Notes under the pieces: model-generated
Seen by the model: only the letters and a program-made list of their open reading frames with translations
The model's database searches: none
What the model was told of the DNA's origin: nothing
Shown here: positions 22,723 to 33,927 of the stretch, piece after piece
Position numbering within the stretch: the stretch's first letter is position 1
Layout of the letters: each line of letters starts with the position of its first letter
Program-made: the position numbers and the translations under genes
Assembly (NCBI GenBank): GCA_036873135.1
Contig: JAPTYO010000001.1
Location: 49,711,774 to 49,775,773 of the forward strand
DNA length: 64,000 nucleotides
Direction: 5' to 3'
From: Clarkia xantiana subsp. parviflora
Taxonomy: Eukaryota; Streptophyta; Magnoliopsida; Myrtales; Onagraceae

Positions 22723-25138
22723 GCTTATCCCACGACATATATATGAGGGAAGAAGATGAAGTGAAACGACGTTTGGGGAGATTAAAGCAGTTAAAGCCGA
22801 CCTGGCCTCTATTTAGAATTAGATTCCTCCTATTGGTGTGATCTCAAGAAATCCAGAGCCAAGCCAATTGAAAAAATTAATTGTACTCCAACCTTAGTTC
22901 TTGTAAATTGAATCCATCTTCAAAAATGTACAATTTCCGGTCCGATCTACTAAAAATTTCAAACCGGTACTTTGTAAACCGACCCGCCATTAAGTCTAAA
23001 CAAAACCAGTTTAGAATTAGAAGACAAAAAACTAATTGCGATTTCGAAACTCTCTGGTCTTCCCAAACCTGGCTGTCGTACGCCGCCCTAACCGTCAGTC
23101 GCTCCCCACCGCCCGCCGCTGAAGTAGGACGAATAAAGTGGTAGTTTGGTAGAAGCAGTGGTTCCGTTGCTCTTTGCACGTAAGTGCTCTTGATTGTTTC
23201 TTATCAGTTATCAGTGTTGGCTGTATAAACGGTGAACGTAGTGTTTTAGTTTTTAAACTGCGAATAGTGCAATTTTTCCATCGTCACACTTGGGTAGTTG
23301 AAGCCCTGATGCGACCATGATGTGCCCATTCAGTGTTTTCGGTTCTGAAATTGGAGTTCAGTTATTCAGTGGTGTGTAAATTGCATTGGAATATGGCATT
23401 CCGTTCAGTGTAGATTCAGCTGGCCCTCGCCCTCGCCCGCGCTTCAGTTGATGTGTTTTATGTTGAAAATCAATATGCGTATTGAGGAAACTAGATCCCT
23501 TTACCATGGCTACTGAATGATCTTAGTACATTTGTCTTGTTGGAGTATGCTGTTTGTGCATCTGAATTATCTTTTGCATATTTGGTCATGCTTGATATGT
23601 GTTTGTTGATATAACTACACTTAATTTGTCTTTGAACTTAAATGTCTAGGATCAAGCTAATAGATGTTGAATTTACAATTGTTTTTCATATTTATGTGAT
23701 ATTGATGATTATGTTATAAATTCCAGTTTCAATTGCTGGTAGTACTTACACCTATGGTGTTTAAAGCATCAAATATATATATTCCTCTTCAATTGTTCTG
23801 CTGTTGCTTTCTCCACAGCATTTGTTACAACTCTATCTTGATTATGATTTGAATTCGTTTAACAGATATCCCTTCGTCCACCACAACCGACACTTCAGCT
23901 GCTTAGGAAGTCCCTAATCTCATGAACGTCTTCCACATATAGTACTTTCTCAATCTCTAAAATAGATGTTGCCCCACCTCTACTATAAGGTAAGAGTTTC
24001 TTAAATCTCTGTGAGACTACTTAGGCATTGGTTCAAATTAAGGTACCTTTCGCTAGAGTTTCTGAGTTTTTATAATTTCCAGGGAACACGTCTTATATGG
24101 TTTAATTAGAAAAAGGGGTCAAATTAAGGTTCTTTTAGGGTCTCAGTTTTTCTATGAACAAAATGGACTAATAAAAGAAAATATGTATCAAATTATGACA
24201 TACTTAATTTCAAATTTTCAGTTGATATGCTTGAACATTATTAACCAACAAGTATTATATTAGCCACTATTGGCTTCCACTACTGGTAAATTTTGACTTT
24301 GACACTTGTAAGATCAGTAATGGAGGATAGATAAGAGATATATTAGGATTTTTGGAAATGCGATCTGTTTTTATCTTGCCTTTCTACATTTTATCAAGTT
24401 AGAAACTTTTGAGACCCTAAGTGAGACCATATGTTACCAAATTATAGTTATGATCTCAAGAAGTAGAGGAAAATTTATATTTCTATTGTTGATCAATTTT
24501 GCATAGTCTTTAGAGTACAACATCTTTAGAGCTGTAAGATTAATTAGAAATTTGGCAGAATGCACTTGTATAAGCCATCAAATCATTTGTATAGGCTCAG
24601 ATGGCTTACAGAGAGATATCTCACAAGTCTTAACATGAAATACAAGTCTGTTGTCGAATATGGTCTTAGTCGGATTATTGGTCCTCTGTCTTTAGGGACA
24701 CTTTCTGCGGGGATGGATTGATTGTGGAGTGTTTGTCCTATGGGAAGGGATACAGTTTGTTTTCACTATATGTATCCATGCGTTTATTCTTTGTGATGGA
24801 AACATTTAAAAAAAAATAATATTTGCAAGTTGGATCGCAGGGGCAGCTTGTCGATCTTGTTTAAGGAGAGGTAAGGGCGTTGTTACAATAGCTGCAAGTT
24901 GCTTTGTACTTTGTAGAGCGACAATATGATCTACGGCACTCCACTTCCAGCCTTACCCGTTCTGCCAAAGATTTGATTCGGGAAGAATTGAAAGATTAGC
25001 CTGCAATTGAATTTTGATAATTTGATATGACCAAGATAGCAAATTCAAAGTAGGTAGCACTTTCCTAGGGTTGCCCGAGTGGAGATGCAAGCGCCGCTCC
25101 TCTTCGAGTTCCCTCTGATGTCGCTATGGAAGTCATGA
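22723..25138. promoter_or_regulatory. Gap upstream of the PPR gene; possible spliced 5' leader
   Basis: No protein-coding gene was recognised. From about 23150 the sequence looks like a transcribed leader: TTTGCACGTAAGTGCTC (a good 5' splice site near 23174) and pyrimidine-rich acceptors such as TTTAACAG near 23865. The serine-rich gene (-) also has its promoter at the left end. An ATG at 25126, 13 bp before the PPR start and in another frame, could act as an overlapping upstream start. Confidence 0.4.
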
Positions 25139-27238
25139 ATGAAGCCACTGCAGGGTCTGGTTGGGAGCTCAGTATCTTCTGCGCTATACAGGGTTCTTAG
25201 TAGCCATTGTCACACCATCAAAGTAGGGAGTATCCTAGATGTATACCTGGCCAACAATCTACTGACGGGATATACAAAATGTGGACAACTATATACTGCT
25301 TGGAAACTGTTCGACGAAATGCCTTACAGAGACACAGTCTCATGGAACTCCATGATTGCAGGGGAGGTGAACGCTGGACACTTCGAGAGTGCTTGGCAAG
25401 TTCTGAGAGCAATGAGAAGGTGTGGTTTCAATGCTGATGGATTTACTTTCGGGAGTATATTGAAGGGAGTAGCTTATGCCTTAAAACTTGACTCTGGGGA
25501 GCAATTACACTCCATGATATTCAAGCTCGGCTACACTGAGAATGTATATTGTTCAAGTGCTCTCTTGGACATGTATGCGAAATGTGAGAGAGTTGAGGAT
25601 GCATTTGTTGTTTTCCAACACATTCCTGAACCCAACTCTGTCTCTTGGAACGCCTTGATCAGTGGATTCACAAAAGAGCATGATAGACAAATGGCTTTTT
25701 GGCTATTGGATTTGATGGAGAAGGAAGGCAGAAAACCAGATGATGGAACTTTTGCCCCAATTCTGACTTTGCTTGATGACCCGAAATTCTACAAACTGAC
25801 TGCACAGGTTCATGGTAAGATCATTAAACACAGTCTGGATTCTGAAAACACTGTTGTTAATGCAACAATTACATCATATTCTCTTTGTGGTTCCATTGAC
25901 AATGCTAAGAAGGTCTTTGAGAGGTCATGTTTAACCCAGGACATAGTCACATGGAACTCAATGTTGGCTGCTTACCTTGTGCATGGTAAAGAATACCTTG
26001 CAATTGGGCTGTTCAAGAACATGCAGTATCATGGCTTTGAACCAGATATTTACACTTACACTAGCATGATAAGTGCTTGTTCTGATGCAGCGTGGAAGAA
26101 TCAGGGAAAATCCTTGCATGGGATCATCATTAAAAGAGGGTTGGAGCAGTCTGTGGCTATATCCAACTCATTAATTGGAATGTACCCGAAATTCAACAAT
26201 AGATCTATGGAAGAAGCTCTGCGTGTATTTAACTCCATGGAATGTAAGGATCGAGTCTCTTGGAACTCTGTCTTGACGGGGTACTACCAAACTGGGTTAA
26301 GCGAAGATGCATTGAATTGTTTTACGGAAATGAGATGCCTACAAGTTGAGATTGATCAGTATGCGTTTTCAGCAGCTGTTAGTTCTTGCTCTGATTTGGC
26401 GACTCTGCAGTTGGGCCAACAGGTTCATGCACTGGCACTTAAGATTGGATTGGAATCGAATAACTTTGTTGCTAGTTCGTTGATGTTCATGTACTCCAAG
26501 TGTGGTATCATTGAAGATGCCAGGAAATCCTTTGAAGAGACCCCACAGGATAAAGCTGTGACTTGGAACTCCATCATCTTTGGATGTGCACAACATGGAC
26601 TAGGGCATGAAGCGCTACAGCTCTTTCAAATGATGAGAGACAGAAAGGTAAAACCCGACCACATAACCTTTGTTGCAGTTTTAACCGCTTGTAGCCACAT
26701 TGGTCTTGTTGAAGAAGGGCACGAGTTTTTGAAATGTATGGAACCAGAATACGGAATCCCTCCAAGGATGGAACATTATGCTTGTGCAATTGATTTATTT
26801 GGTCGTGCGGGACGTGTAAATGACGCAAAGGCTGTTATTGAGTCAATGCCGTATGAACCCAACGCAATGGTGTGGAAGACTCTATTGGGTGCGTGTAGAA
26901 CTTCAGGTGATATTGAATATGCTTGTGAAGTAGGAAGCAAGTTGCTAGAGATAGAGCCTGAAGAACACTGTACATATGTTATTCTGTCAGAGATGTATGG
27001 GCATCTAGGAATGTGGAGTCAGAAGGCTAATATAAAAAGGGTTATGAGGGAAAGAAGGATAAAGAAAGTACCTGGGCAAAGCTGGGTGGAGGTGAAGAAT
27101 GAGGTCCATGCCTTCAGTGCGGAAGATTGTTCGCATCCTCATTGTGCGGAAATATACATGGTTTTGGTCGGGCTTGCTGAGGAAATACATATGTATCAAC
27201 AAGATTCAGAGGAATGGATGGAGTGTCATCTTGTCTGA
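25139..27238 (+). CDS. PPR protein, PLS class with E-type C-terminus (At3g25970-like)
   Basis: Intronless, 699 aa, an RNA-binding helical-repeat protein of the kind used for organelle RNA editing or processing. The repeat series begins after about 20 residues (VYLANNLLTGYTKCG) and runs to about residue 540 with the usual anchors DTVSWNSMIAG, NSVSWNALISGF, DIVTWNSMLAAY and AVTWNSIIFGCAQHGLG. It ends with an E-type tail (VWKTLLGACRTSGDIE...EIEPEEHCTYVILSEMY...KKVPGQSWVEV) and a short E+-like extension; there is no DYW deaminase domain. Length and motif order match the Arabidopsis At3g25970 group as I remember it. An E-type protein without DYW usually needs a partner deaminase. The N-terminus is short and the targeting signal is not obvious. 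No lesion seen. Confidence 0.93.
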   Translation: MKPLQGLVGSSVSSALYRVLSSHCHTIKVGSILDVYLANNLLTGYTKCGQLYTAWKLFDEMPYRDTVSWNSMIAGEVNAGHFESAWQVLRAMRRCGFNADGFTFGSILKGVAYALKLDSGEQLHSMIFKLGYTENVYCSSALLDMYAKCERVEDAFVVFQHIPEPNSVSWNALISGFTKEHDRQMAFWLLDLMEKEGRKPDDGTFAPILTLLDDPKFYKLTAQVHGKIIKHSLDSENTVVNATITSYSLCGSIDNAKKVFERSCLTQDIVTWNSMLAAYLVHGKEYLAIGLFKNMQYHGFEPDIYTYTSMISACSDAAWKNQGKSLHGIIIKRGLEQSVAISNSLIGMYPKFNNRSMEEALRVFNSMECKDRVSWNSVLTGYYQTGLSEDALNCFTEMRCLQVEIDQYAFSAAVSSCSDLATLQLGQQVHALALKIGLESNNFVASSLMFMYSKCGIIEDARKSFEETPQDKAVTWNSIIFGCAQHGLGHEALQLFQMMRDRKVKPDHITFVAVLTACSHIGLVEEGHEFLKCMEPEYGIPPRMEHYACAIDLFGRAGRVNDAKAVIESMPYEPNAMVWKTLLGACRTSGDIEYACEVGSKLLEIEPEEHCTYVILSEMYGHLGMWSQKANIKRVMRERRIKKVPGQSWVEVKNEVHAFSAEDCSHPHCAEIYMVLVGLAEEIHMYQQDSEEWMECHLV

Positions 27239-27872
27239 TTTGAAAAAAAGGACAGAATGATGATTGCATGTTGCTCAAGTTTGTTTCCCATTTGCTTGCA
27301 TCGCCCTCTTGCTCGAAACCAACAGGTAAATTTTACATGACTGAATCCCTGGTTAAATTTTCAAACCCTTTATTTTTCTTCCTTAATTACTGCTATTGGC
27401 TTAGTTAGGAAACAAGATTGATTTTACTTTTACTGGAAGAAGCCATTGTTTATTGTACGAAATTATAGTCCTTGTTGGTCGAGACTATATTATTAAGAAA
27501 ATATTATGAATCAGAGACTACCGTTATTATTGTGATACATCCATTCTTATATTTTAGATCATTGTTAGGTTATAAACAAACCAAAAAGGAATTAAAAACT
27601 ACCCATCAAACTTTCAAACCGGGAAAGTTGTTTGAGACAACGTAAAAGTATTATTCAAGTGAAGATATTGCAGATAAGATGCGTAGAAGAAGAATGAGAA
27701 GAGGAGAGAAAGGAAAACAACAAAGGAGAAGATTTTATTCCATCATCTAAATCGGTTACATTAGGATAAGAACAACAATATATATAGTACTACTACTCTT
27801 CTAATTTACAAAGAATTCTATGTAAAGATACCCTAAACTTCTATACAAGTGATATTGCATCAACATATAGAA
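27239..27872. other. 3' flank of the PPR gene, no gene seen
   Basis: AT-rich sequence. No gene or bounded repeat was recognised before the foldback element at 27882. Confidence 0.5.
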
Positions 27873-27881
27873 TTCTTGAAT

Positions 27882-28490
27882 AGGGTTAAAGGTACTTTTC
27901 ATACCACATGTTTGACCGAATGTGGCTTTTAGTACTGGATGTTTAGTTTTGTATACTATTGGTACCAAACGTTTGAAAAAATGTGGCTTTTGGTACATCT
28001 GTTGGTTGGCCATTAGTTTTAGCCGTTAAATGACATGTGCAAGTCACGTGATCATCTCTAAACTTTTAATTTTGTTCAATTTAGTCCCTCAAATATATTC
28101 ATAACTTTTATTTTGTTTAATTTAGTCCTAAAGCTTCAAAATCGAACCCAATTGGGACCTATCTCCAAATGGGTAAATTTGACCCAAATGAGGCTATATC
28201 AATTGAATTCGATTGGTTTAATTGGGTCCGATTTTGAAGTGTTATGACTAAGTTAGACAAAATAAAAGTTAGGAATATATTTGAGGGACTAAACTGAACA
28301 AAATTAAAAGTTTAGAGTCGATCACGTGACTTGCACATGTCATTTAACGGCCAAAACAAACGGCCAACTAACGGATGTACCAAAAGCCACATTTTTTCAA
28401 ACGTTTGGTACCAAAAGTATACAAAACTAAACATCCAGTACTAAAAGCCACATTCGGTCAAACATGTGGTATCAAAAGTACCTTTAACCC
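27882..28490. mobile_element. Mutator-like foldback MITE, copy 1 (609 bp)
   Basis: Almost the entire element folds back. The left end GGGTTAAAGGTACTTTT pairs with the right end AAAAGTACCTTTAACCC, and complementarity continues through about 250 bp per arm (GTTTGACCGAATGTGGCTTT against its complement). A 9-bp duplication TTCTTGAAT lies at 27873-27881 and 28491-28499, the size made by Mutator-type transposases. Each arm contains AAGTCACGTGATC. No coding capacity. Confidence 0.88.
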
Positions 28491-28853
28491 TTCTTGAATA
28501 TCATTATCTCTATCATTCCTCGTGAACTTTTCATTTTCCAAACTCTTTGTGTTTGAATTGACAAAACTTGCTGAACTTAAAAAAAAATCAGAGTATAGAT
28601 GCAGTAGAGACATGTGTGATGAAGAAAAACATACCAATAATACACTAGTCAGTTAAATGCAAGTTTAAAGAAAAGCATCATTTCAGTAGATAGTATAGTA
28701 GGCAATAACGCTTATCTAGTGGAATATTTGTAAACCAAAGAACACTGATATTAGATAGAGGCTGCAGCTTTGTTTTAAAGAAAAACAGAACATAAAAGAG
28801 AGCCCTCAATAGTCTAGATCATGACAACCCCATTAAACCAGAATAACCGAATA

Positions 28854-29171
28854 TCATGGCTGAGAAATCGTACTAAGCAACACAAGAGTTATATGTGGTG
28901 TAAGCAACATATATTTAAGAAGAGATCTGGATTTAGTTGAAATAGTGTTATGACCAATTCGAGAAATAAGAATTGAATAAGCATTACCCACAAAAACTTT
29001 ACCTGCACCATTATAAGCACTTGACGACTGAGCCATTGAAGAAACATAGTGTGTCATGTGGTTTGTAGCTCGTGAATCCGGAAACCATGCTGCAGTATCA
29101 GTCCCTGAGGTCCTTGCTGCACCACTGGAGCTAGCATTGAAGGTTTGAGATGGTGCAGATGGAGCATACAA
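28854..29171 (-). pseudogene. Fragment of a copia gag/protease region
   Basis: Minus-strand translation reads like the protease-proximal part of a copia polyprotein: a Ser/Ala-rich linker, WFPDSRATNHMT (protease core with Gly of the usual DSGAT replaced by Arg), AYNGAGKVFVGN, IGHNTISTKSRSL and a PHITL stretch, then decay. No LTRs, primer site or other pol domains were found nearby. An isolated, inactive remnant. Confidence 0.82.
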
Positions 29172-29740
29172 GTGAGGAGTATTGAGCAGTCCTAGGTGCC
29201 TTCAGCTTCTGATCATCCTAGATATGGGACTCATCCAAAAGTCATTCATCTGGAAATGTGAACTCATCCAAAAGTCATTCATGTATTCACATCAAAAAAT
29301 TACTTTTCTTTTCACTGATGTTACTTGCTGTCAAAGTTAGTTCTAATAGACTCACTAATTTACTGTCTATCATCTTTTAGGAACTCCAGCAGATTCTACT
29401 TCTCTTGGAATCTCAAAACCGCTCTTTCCTTCAGTTGTTGCTGATCTGGTGCTTCTCTAGATTTGTTATGCTTTTTATATTACTTATTAATTGATAGAGA
29501 GAGGCATTTCACAAGAATGCATGAAGTAAAAATTGATTGATTAGGCATATTGTTATCATAAGAAAAACCATTTAAACAAGTTCTAAATTAGCAATCAGAC
29601 CTGAAGCCGACGCTGTGGGAGGATATGAGTGTCCTTGTTCTGGGACGGTAATATAGAAAGTTTCCTTGTGATTCATGGGGAATTACATTTGCTGCACATA
29701 GCCCCCCACAATCATCAATCAGTCAATTGATTACTAAATA

Positions 29741-30165
29741 GGGTAAATAACCTATAAACTGTCTGAATTTTCACTAATGTTGAAATTTGGTGTCTGACGT
29801 TAAAAATCTAAACCCTAAAGCCCATGTCCAGTGACCCTAGTCATGGTTCGACCTATCCATGAGTCGGACCATGGCTAGGTCAATTTAGCCCTAGGGTGCG
29901 GTTGAAAATGTTTAGGGGCTAAGTTGAAAAAATTAAAATTTAGGACAATAAATTTGAGGACTAAACTGAAAAAAAAAAAGAAATTTGGGGCTAGGTATAT
30001 GCAAGTCACGTGACTATTTAACGGTCAAACTAACGGTCAACTAACGGATGCACCAAAAGTGGTACAAATTGCAAACGTCTTACACTAAAAGTATAAAAAA
30101 AAAAAAGATGTTGCATCAAAAGTCAAAAATCGTCAAACATATTGTACCAAAACACCTATTAACCC
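29741..30165. mobile_element. Mutator-like foldback MITE, copy 3 (decayed)
   Basis: Ends GGGTAAATAACCTA and ACACCTATTAACCC form a decayed inverted repeat of the same type as the elements at 27882 and 35470. The right half contains AAGTCACGTGACTATTTAACG and ACTAACGGATGCACCAAAAG, close to words in copy 1. The flanking 9-mers TACTAAATA and TGGACAATA match only in part, so any target duplication has eroded. Confidence 0.65.
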
Positions 30166-30612
30166 TGGACAATAAGGAGCAGCTGAAACTTCTTAAATGG
30201 CCTCTGAAGAGGAATGGACGATACATTTCCCCTTTATATATCATCTACACGGTGTAACAGAAACAATATATTAAGTATAAATATAGAACACAGAATTTAG
30301 AAATGAGATTTCTATAAACATTTGATTTAAATTAACTATACATGGAAAAGAACAACTTGGCCAACAAAATATGGAAAAGAAAACTATCAGGATGTGTTTT
30401 TCAGGGCAAGAAATGGTCTATTGTTGTATACATTTTCTTTTACGTAACCCTAAAATTTCAATGCCAGTGAAATCCATCTCAAGGTATTGATTGGAGAGAT
30501 TCTTCGTCTTCTGTGGATATCATTCTTCTTTTTAGGTTTTATTTATTATTGGAAGTGCTTTGAACATAATAATTATATAAGGTAATTCATATAAAGTAAT
30601 AAGAAGAAAATG

Positions 30613-30643
<31 letters not shown>

Positions 30644-31132
30644 ATACTAATTAAGCTAGCTAGTAGACTACTATTAGTAGGTGAAGATTAAGTATGTAAT
30701 AATTAAGTTTTCTTGTCTACGACTTTAACCTCTATGATTGGAAAAGTAAATAGTGAAATATGTCTAGGCACTATTACATCGCTATATGCATGAGTATCAA
30801 TCAATGTAAATATATATATATCTTGTTAATATGTAGTATATGGTTGAATGTTTTTATCTATAAATTCGGACTTAAGAGACAGTTAGTTAAGATATACGTC
30901 TTATTATTATTATGATATCAGAGCGCACATGCTTTATTCATGGTGACGTCGGTTTTTTTTTTAGTGTTACTTCCTATTAAATAATAGAGTTTAAACTCAT
31001 TATGTTTAGACCCAATTGAGGTTGACCGAGGTGGCCAAGAAGATATATGTCATCCATAAAAACCGTAAAACACGCAAGGTGAGCCATGCAGTTACTACTA
31101 TTTCTAATCAATAATATTCACATCATACATTT
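30166..31132. other. AT-rich gap with a long TA run
   Basis: No gene seen. A TA microsatellite lies near 30611-30640, and an LTR-tail/PBS-like repeat at about 30866-30935 (TTCGGACTTAAGAGACAGTT ... GATATCAGAGCG). Confidence 0.45.
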
Positions 31133-31143
31133 ACGTAGAGGAC

Positions 31144-31331
31144 CCACCCAAAGGTTGGTTGAACCAACTGGTAAAGCGAGTTGTGTTCCCCGTGGGCGAC
31201 TCAAGGTCGAAACCCGTCAGGGACGCCGCATTAGGGAGGATTTTAACCTCAACGCTCCCGGTCCGAAATTGCGAAAGCAATGTAAATATCTATACATAAA
31301 ATAAAAACAAAAAAAAACAAAAACAAAAAAA
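31144..31331 (+). mobile_element. tRNA-derived SINE with 11-bp target duplication
   Basis: A 188-bp unit flanked by ACGTAGAGGAC at 31133-31143 and 31332-31342. Near its 5' end GAACCAACTGGTAAAGC resembles a pol III A box, and AGGTCGAAACCCG, about 45 bp on, resembles a B box (GGTTCGANNCC with one base missing). It ends in an A-rich tail of A runs broken by single C residues, directly before the second duplication copy. Pol III boxes, an A-rich tail and an unusually long target duplication together fit a SINE moved by LINE reverse transcriptase. It has no protein-coding function. Confidence 0.85.
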
Positions 31332-31479
31332 ACGTAGAGGACTCAGTGTGTGTTAAAGTCGACACATCTTCATTGCATTCATTGCATATCTTTCCAATCA
31401 TCAATTAACAAAGCATCTAATTCATTGCATTCATTGCATATCTTCCAAATTAGTCAATAAACAAGTCCTACCATTTGAG

Positions 31480-32847
31480 TAGGGCTGGGCATAAAAACCG
31501 GTTCGGGCGAACCGAACCGGAACCGAACCAATACGAACCGGTTCTAACTGAACCGGTTCTTAAATGGTTCGGTTTTGATAAGGAATATATGGAGCGGTTT
31601 TTGACTGGTTCAAAATAGGTTCCGAACCGGTTCTGAACCGGTTTTTCAGAACCACTTTTGTTACCGAAAGTCTATATTGTTAGATAGTAATACACTCTTG
31701 CATCCTTTTTTTTTTTGTAGAATAAAGAGCTATAAACAAGCCGAGTATCCGGCAAGTTCGACTAGACTCAGTTTATTCGAGCTCGAACTCGACCGAGCCT
31801 TAATTTTTCAAGCTCGAGCTCGACTCGGTGCCATACTTGACATGTTCGAGTTCGGCTCGACTCGGCTCGATAAGGTTAAAAAATTCAATTAAATTATAAA
31901 TGGTGCACCTTAGCTGGAGGTCGAACTCGACTCGATTAGGCTTTTGGCTCGAGCTCGAGCTCGAATTCTTCCTCGACTCATTATATACATATATAATATT
32001 ATTACGTAAAGCTCGAAAAACTCAAACTCGAACTCGACTCGAATAGGCAAAAAAAAAAAACTTGATTAGGCTCGCGAGCCTCTCGAGTCGAGTACAAGTG
32101 AACTCGAACTCGAATCGATATCAGAAAAAGATCGACTCGACTCGAGTGAGTCGAATTTGAATATTGACCAAGCCGATCTCGATAAGCTCACGAGTAGCTT
32201 GATTTGTTTACACTCATAGGGTAGATCCTTCACTATTTGAGTTTGGTTCATATTGGATATATAGGTGGTCGTAGCAGGTTTGTTTACTTATATATAGTTA
32301 TTATATATTATGTTAGCCCAGATCAGTTCTACAATCAATTGAGTTCAGTTTTGAACTCGAAACTTAACTCATAAATAGTTCTATATTCTAACTGAGATGA
32401 TAGATTAACTCGCTTAATATACAAATTTTCAACCAGAGATTTGCTGCACTTTTGAAGTTTGAGCTACGCCTCTTGACGTCGCTTAAAGTCTCGATATTTA
32501 TATTTTAAATATTTGACTTTTTTATAATTTTAGATTGTTTTTAATTTAGACTTTGATACTCTCTCCTCTGAAGCGATCAATTGTGTTTATAGTTTGTATT
32601 TTGTAAATTTTTTGATTGCTTATGGATTATCAACTTTGGTGTGTATTTTGAATTTTAGTAAAAAAAATGAAAAAAAAGGTTCAAAACCGGTTCGAACCGG
32701 TTCAGAACCGGTTTTGCTATGGTTCGGTTCTAGAACCTAAAATCTGGTTCGGTTCTTACGTGGTACAGAAAACCAACTGAACCTAAAATCCGGTTCCGGT
32801 TCGGTTCTGAACCGGTTCGGCCCAGAACCGAACCATGCCCAGCCATA
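31480..32847. mobile_element. Non-autonomous hAT element, 1368 bp, with a second repeat nested inside
   Basis: Ends TAGGGCTGGGCA and TGCCCAGCCATA form the terminal inverted repeat (one mismatch over 12 bp). A perfect 8-bp duplication CATTTGAG flanks it at 31472-31479 and 32848-32855, typical of hAT. Both ends are packed with CCGGTTCGG/CCGAACCGG words. No transposase frame. A second, GAGCTCG-rich repeat occupies about 31727-32217. Confidence 0.93.
31727..32217. repeat. CTCGA-rich repeat nested in the hAT element
   Basis: Bounded by CTATAAACAAGCCGAG on the left and CTTGATTTGTTTACACTC on the right, an imperfect inverted pair sharing TAAACAA. The interior is dense in GAGCTCGA, ACTCGACTCG and similar words. 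Probably an older inverted-repeat transposon inserted in the hAT element; no duplication of flanking bases could be matched. Confidence 0.6.
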
Positions 32848-33230
32848 CATTTGAGGAAATAGATTTTTCTTTTTAACCTAGTCAATTGCATGAGCACCTA
32901 GCTATCTGACAGAAATATAATTATATTATATACATACAAATAGCTCAAACAATACACCAAAGCAAGGAGAAATTCTTACCTACCTCGGGGGCAATAGGTG
33001 TAGTACACATGTTATCCCGCCAGCCTATTAAAATGCAACGCCTGTTATTTTATATTTTCTTTTTTTGTTCTATTGACACTTGTTATATTCTAATAGGTGT
33101 GGGACAATAGATGTAGCCACTGTTGCCACCAAGGATGCTTACAAATCTTTTAGAAAAACAGATATTAAGCAACCTTAATTGTGGGAATTAAAATACTCTA
33201 AACCAATGTTAACGGTTGAATGAAAAATAT

Positions 33231-33755
33231 GGTTAATTATTAAAATGCTAGTTCACGTTTCGGCCGACAAATAAATTGCCGGCTCACGTTTTTTTTTAAC
33301 AAATAGCTCGCTTAAGTTTTCCTAAGTGAGCAAATAACTATCTTCATTTCTTTTTTTATTATTTTTTTACGAAATCAGCACGTACACGGCGCATGATTAT
33401 GAAAAATGACCAAAATACCCTTAACAATAATGAAGTTATCTATTATTCGACTAGTTGAAACCCCTAGAGGCGAGGCACAAAGTGGAAGGTCAAGGAAGAA
33501 ATGCCTCGCCTCCAAGGGTTTCAACTAGCCGAATAACAGATAACTCCATTATTGCTGTGAGCATTTTCGTCATTTTTTATAATCGCGTGCCGTGCACATA
33601 CTTATTCCATTAAAAAAAAAATAGAAAAGTAAACGAAGCTAGTTATAAATTGCTTACTTAGGTAAATTTGAGCTAACTATTTTTCCAAAAAGAAACGGTG
33701 AGCTAGCAATTTGTTCACCGGCTGAAATATGAGCTAGCAGTTTGATAATTAACCC
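33231..33755. mobile_element. Foldback MITE, about 525 bp
   Basis: The left end GGTTAATTATTAAAATGCTAG pairs with the right end CTAGCAGTTTGATAATTAACC. Further inward, TAGTTGAAACCC...GAGGCGAGGC pairs with GCCTCGCCTCC...GGGTTTCAACTAG around the centre (33450-33530), giving a near-complete palindrome. No clear target duplication; superfamily uncertain (Mutator-like suspected). Confidence 0.75.
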
Positions 33756-33927
33756 TTTGATTATTAATCATGAAAAGAAAAATGAAAATTCAATACAATC
33801 ATAAAGATTGGAGATAATGATAGAGAAAAAAAAAAAGATTCTTGTGGTGAAAAGAGAAATTTGAGCTCATTTAAGATCACGGAGAGGGTGATTTGGACAA
33901 ATACACATTATTCATAGGAAAAAAAAA

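Noticed and set aside
29385..29460. Exon-like stretch reading SLGISKPLFPSVVADLVLL after a TTTTAG acceptor
   Set aside because: No continuation or recognisable family was found on either side; too weak to annotate.
32066..32251. Open frames in the CTCGA-rich repeat
   Set aside because: Low-complexity simple-word sequence gives Ser/Arg-rich frames in several directions with no family resemblance.
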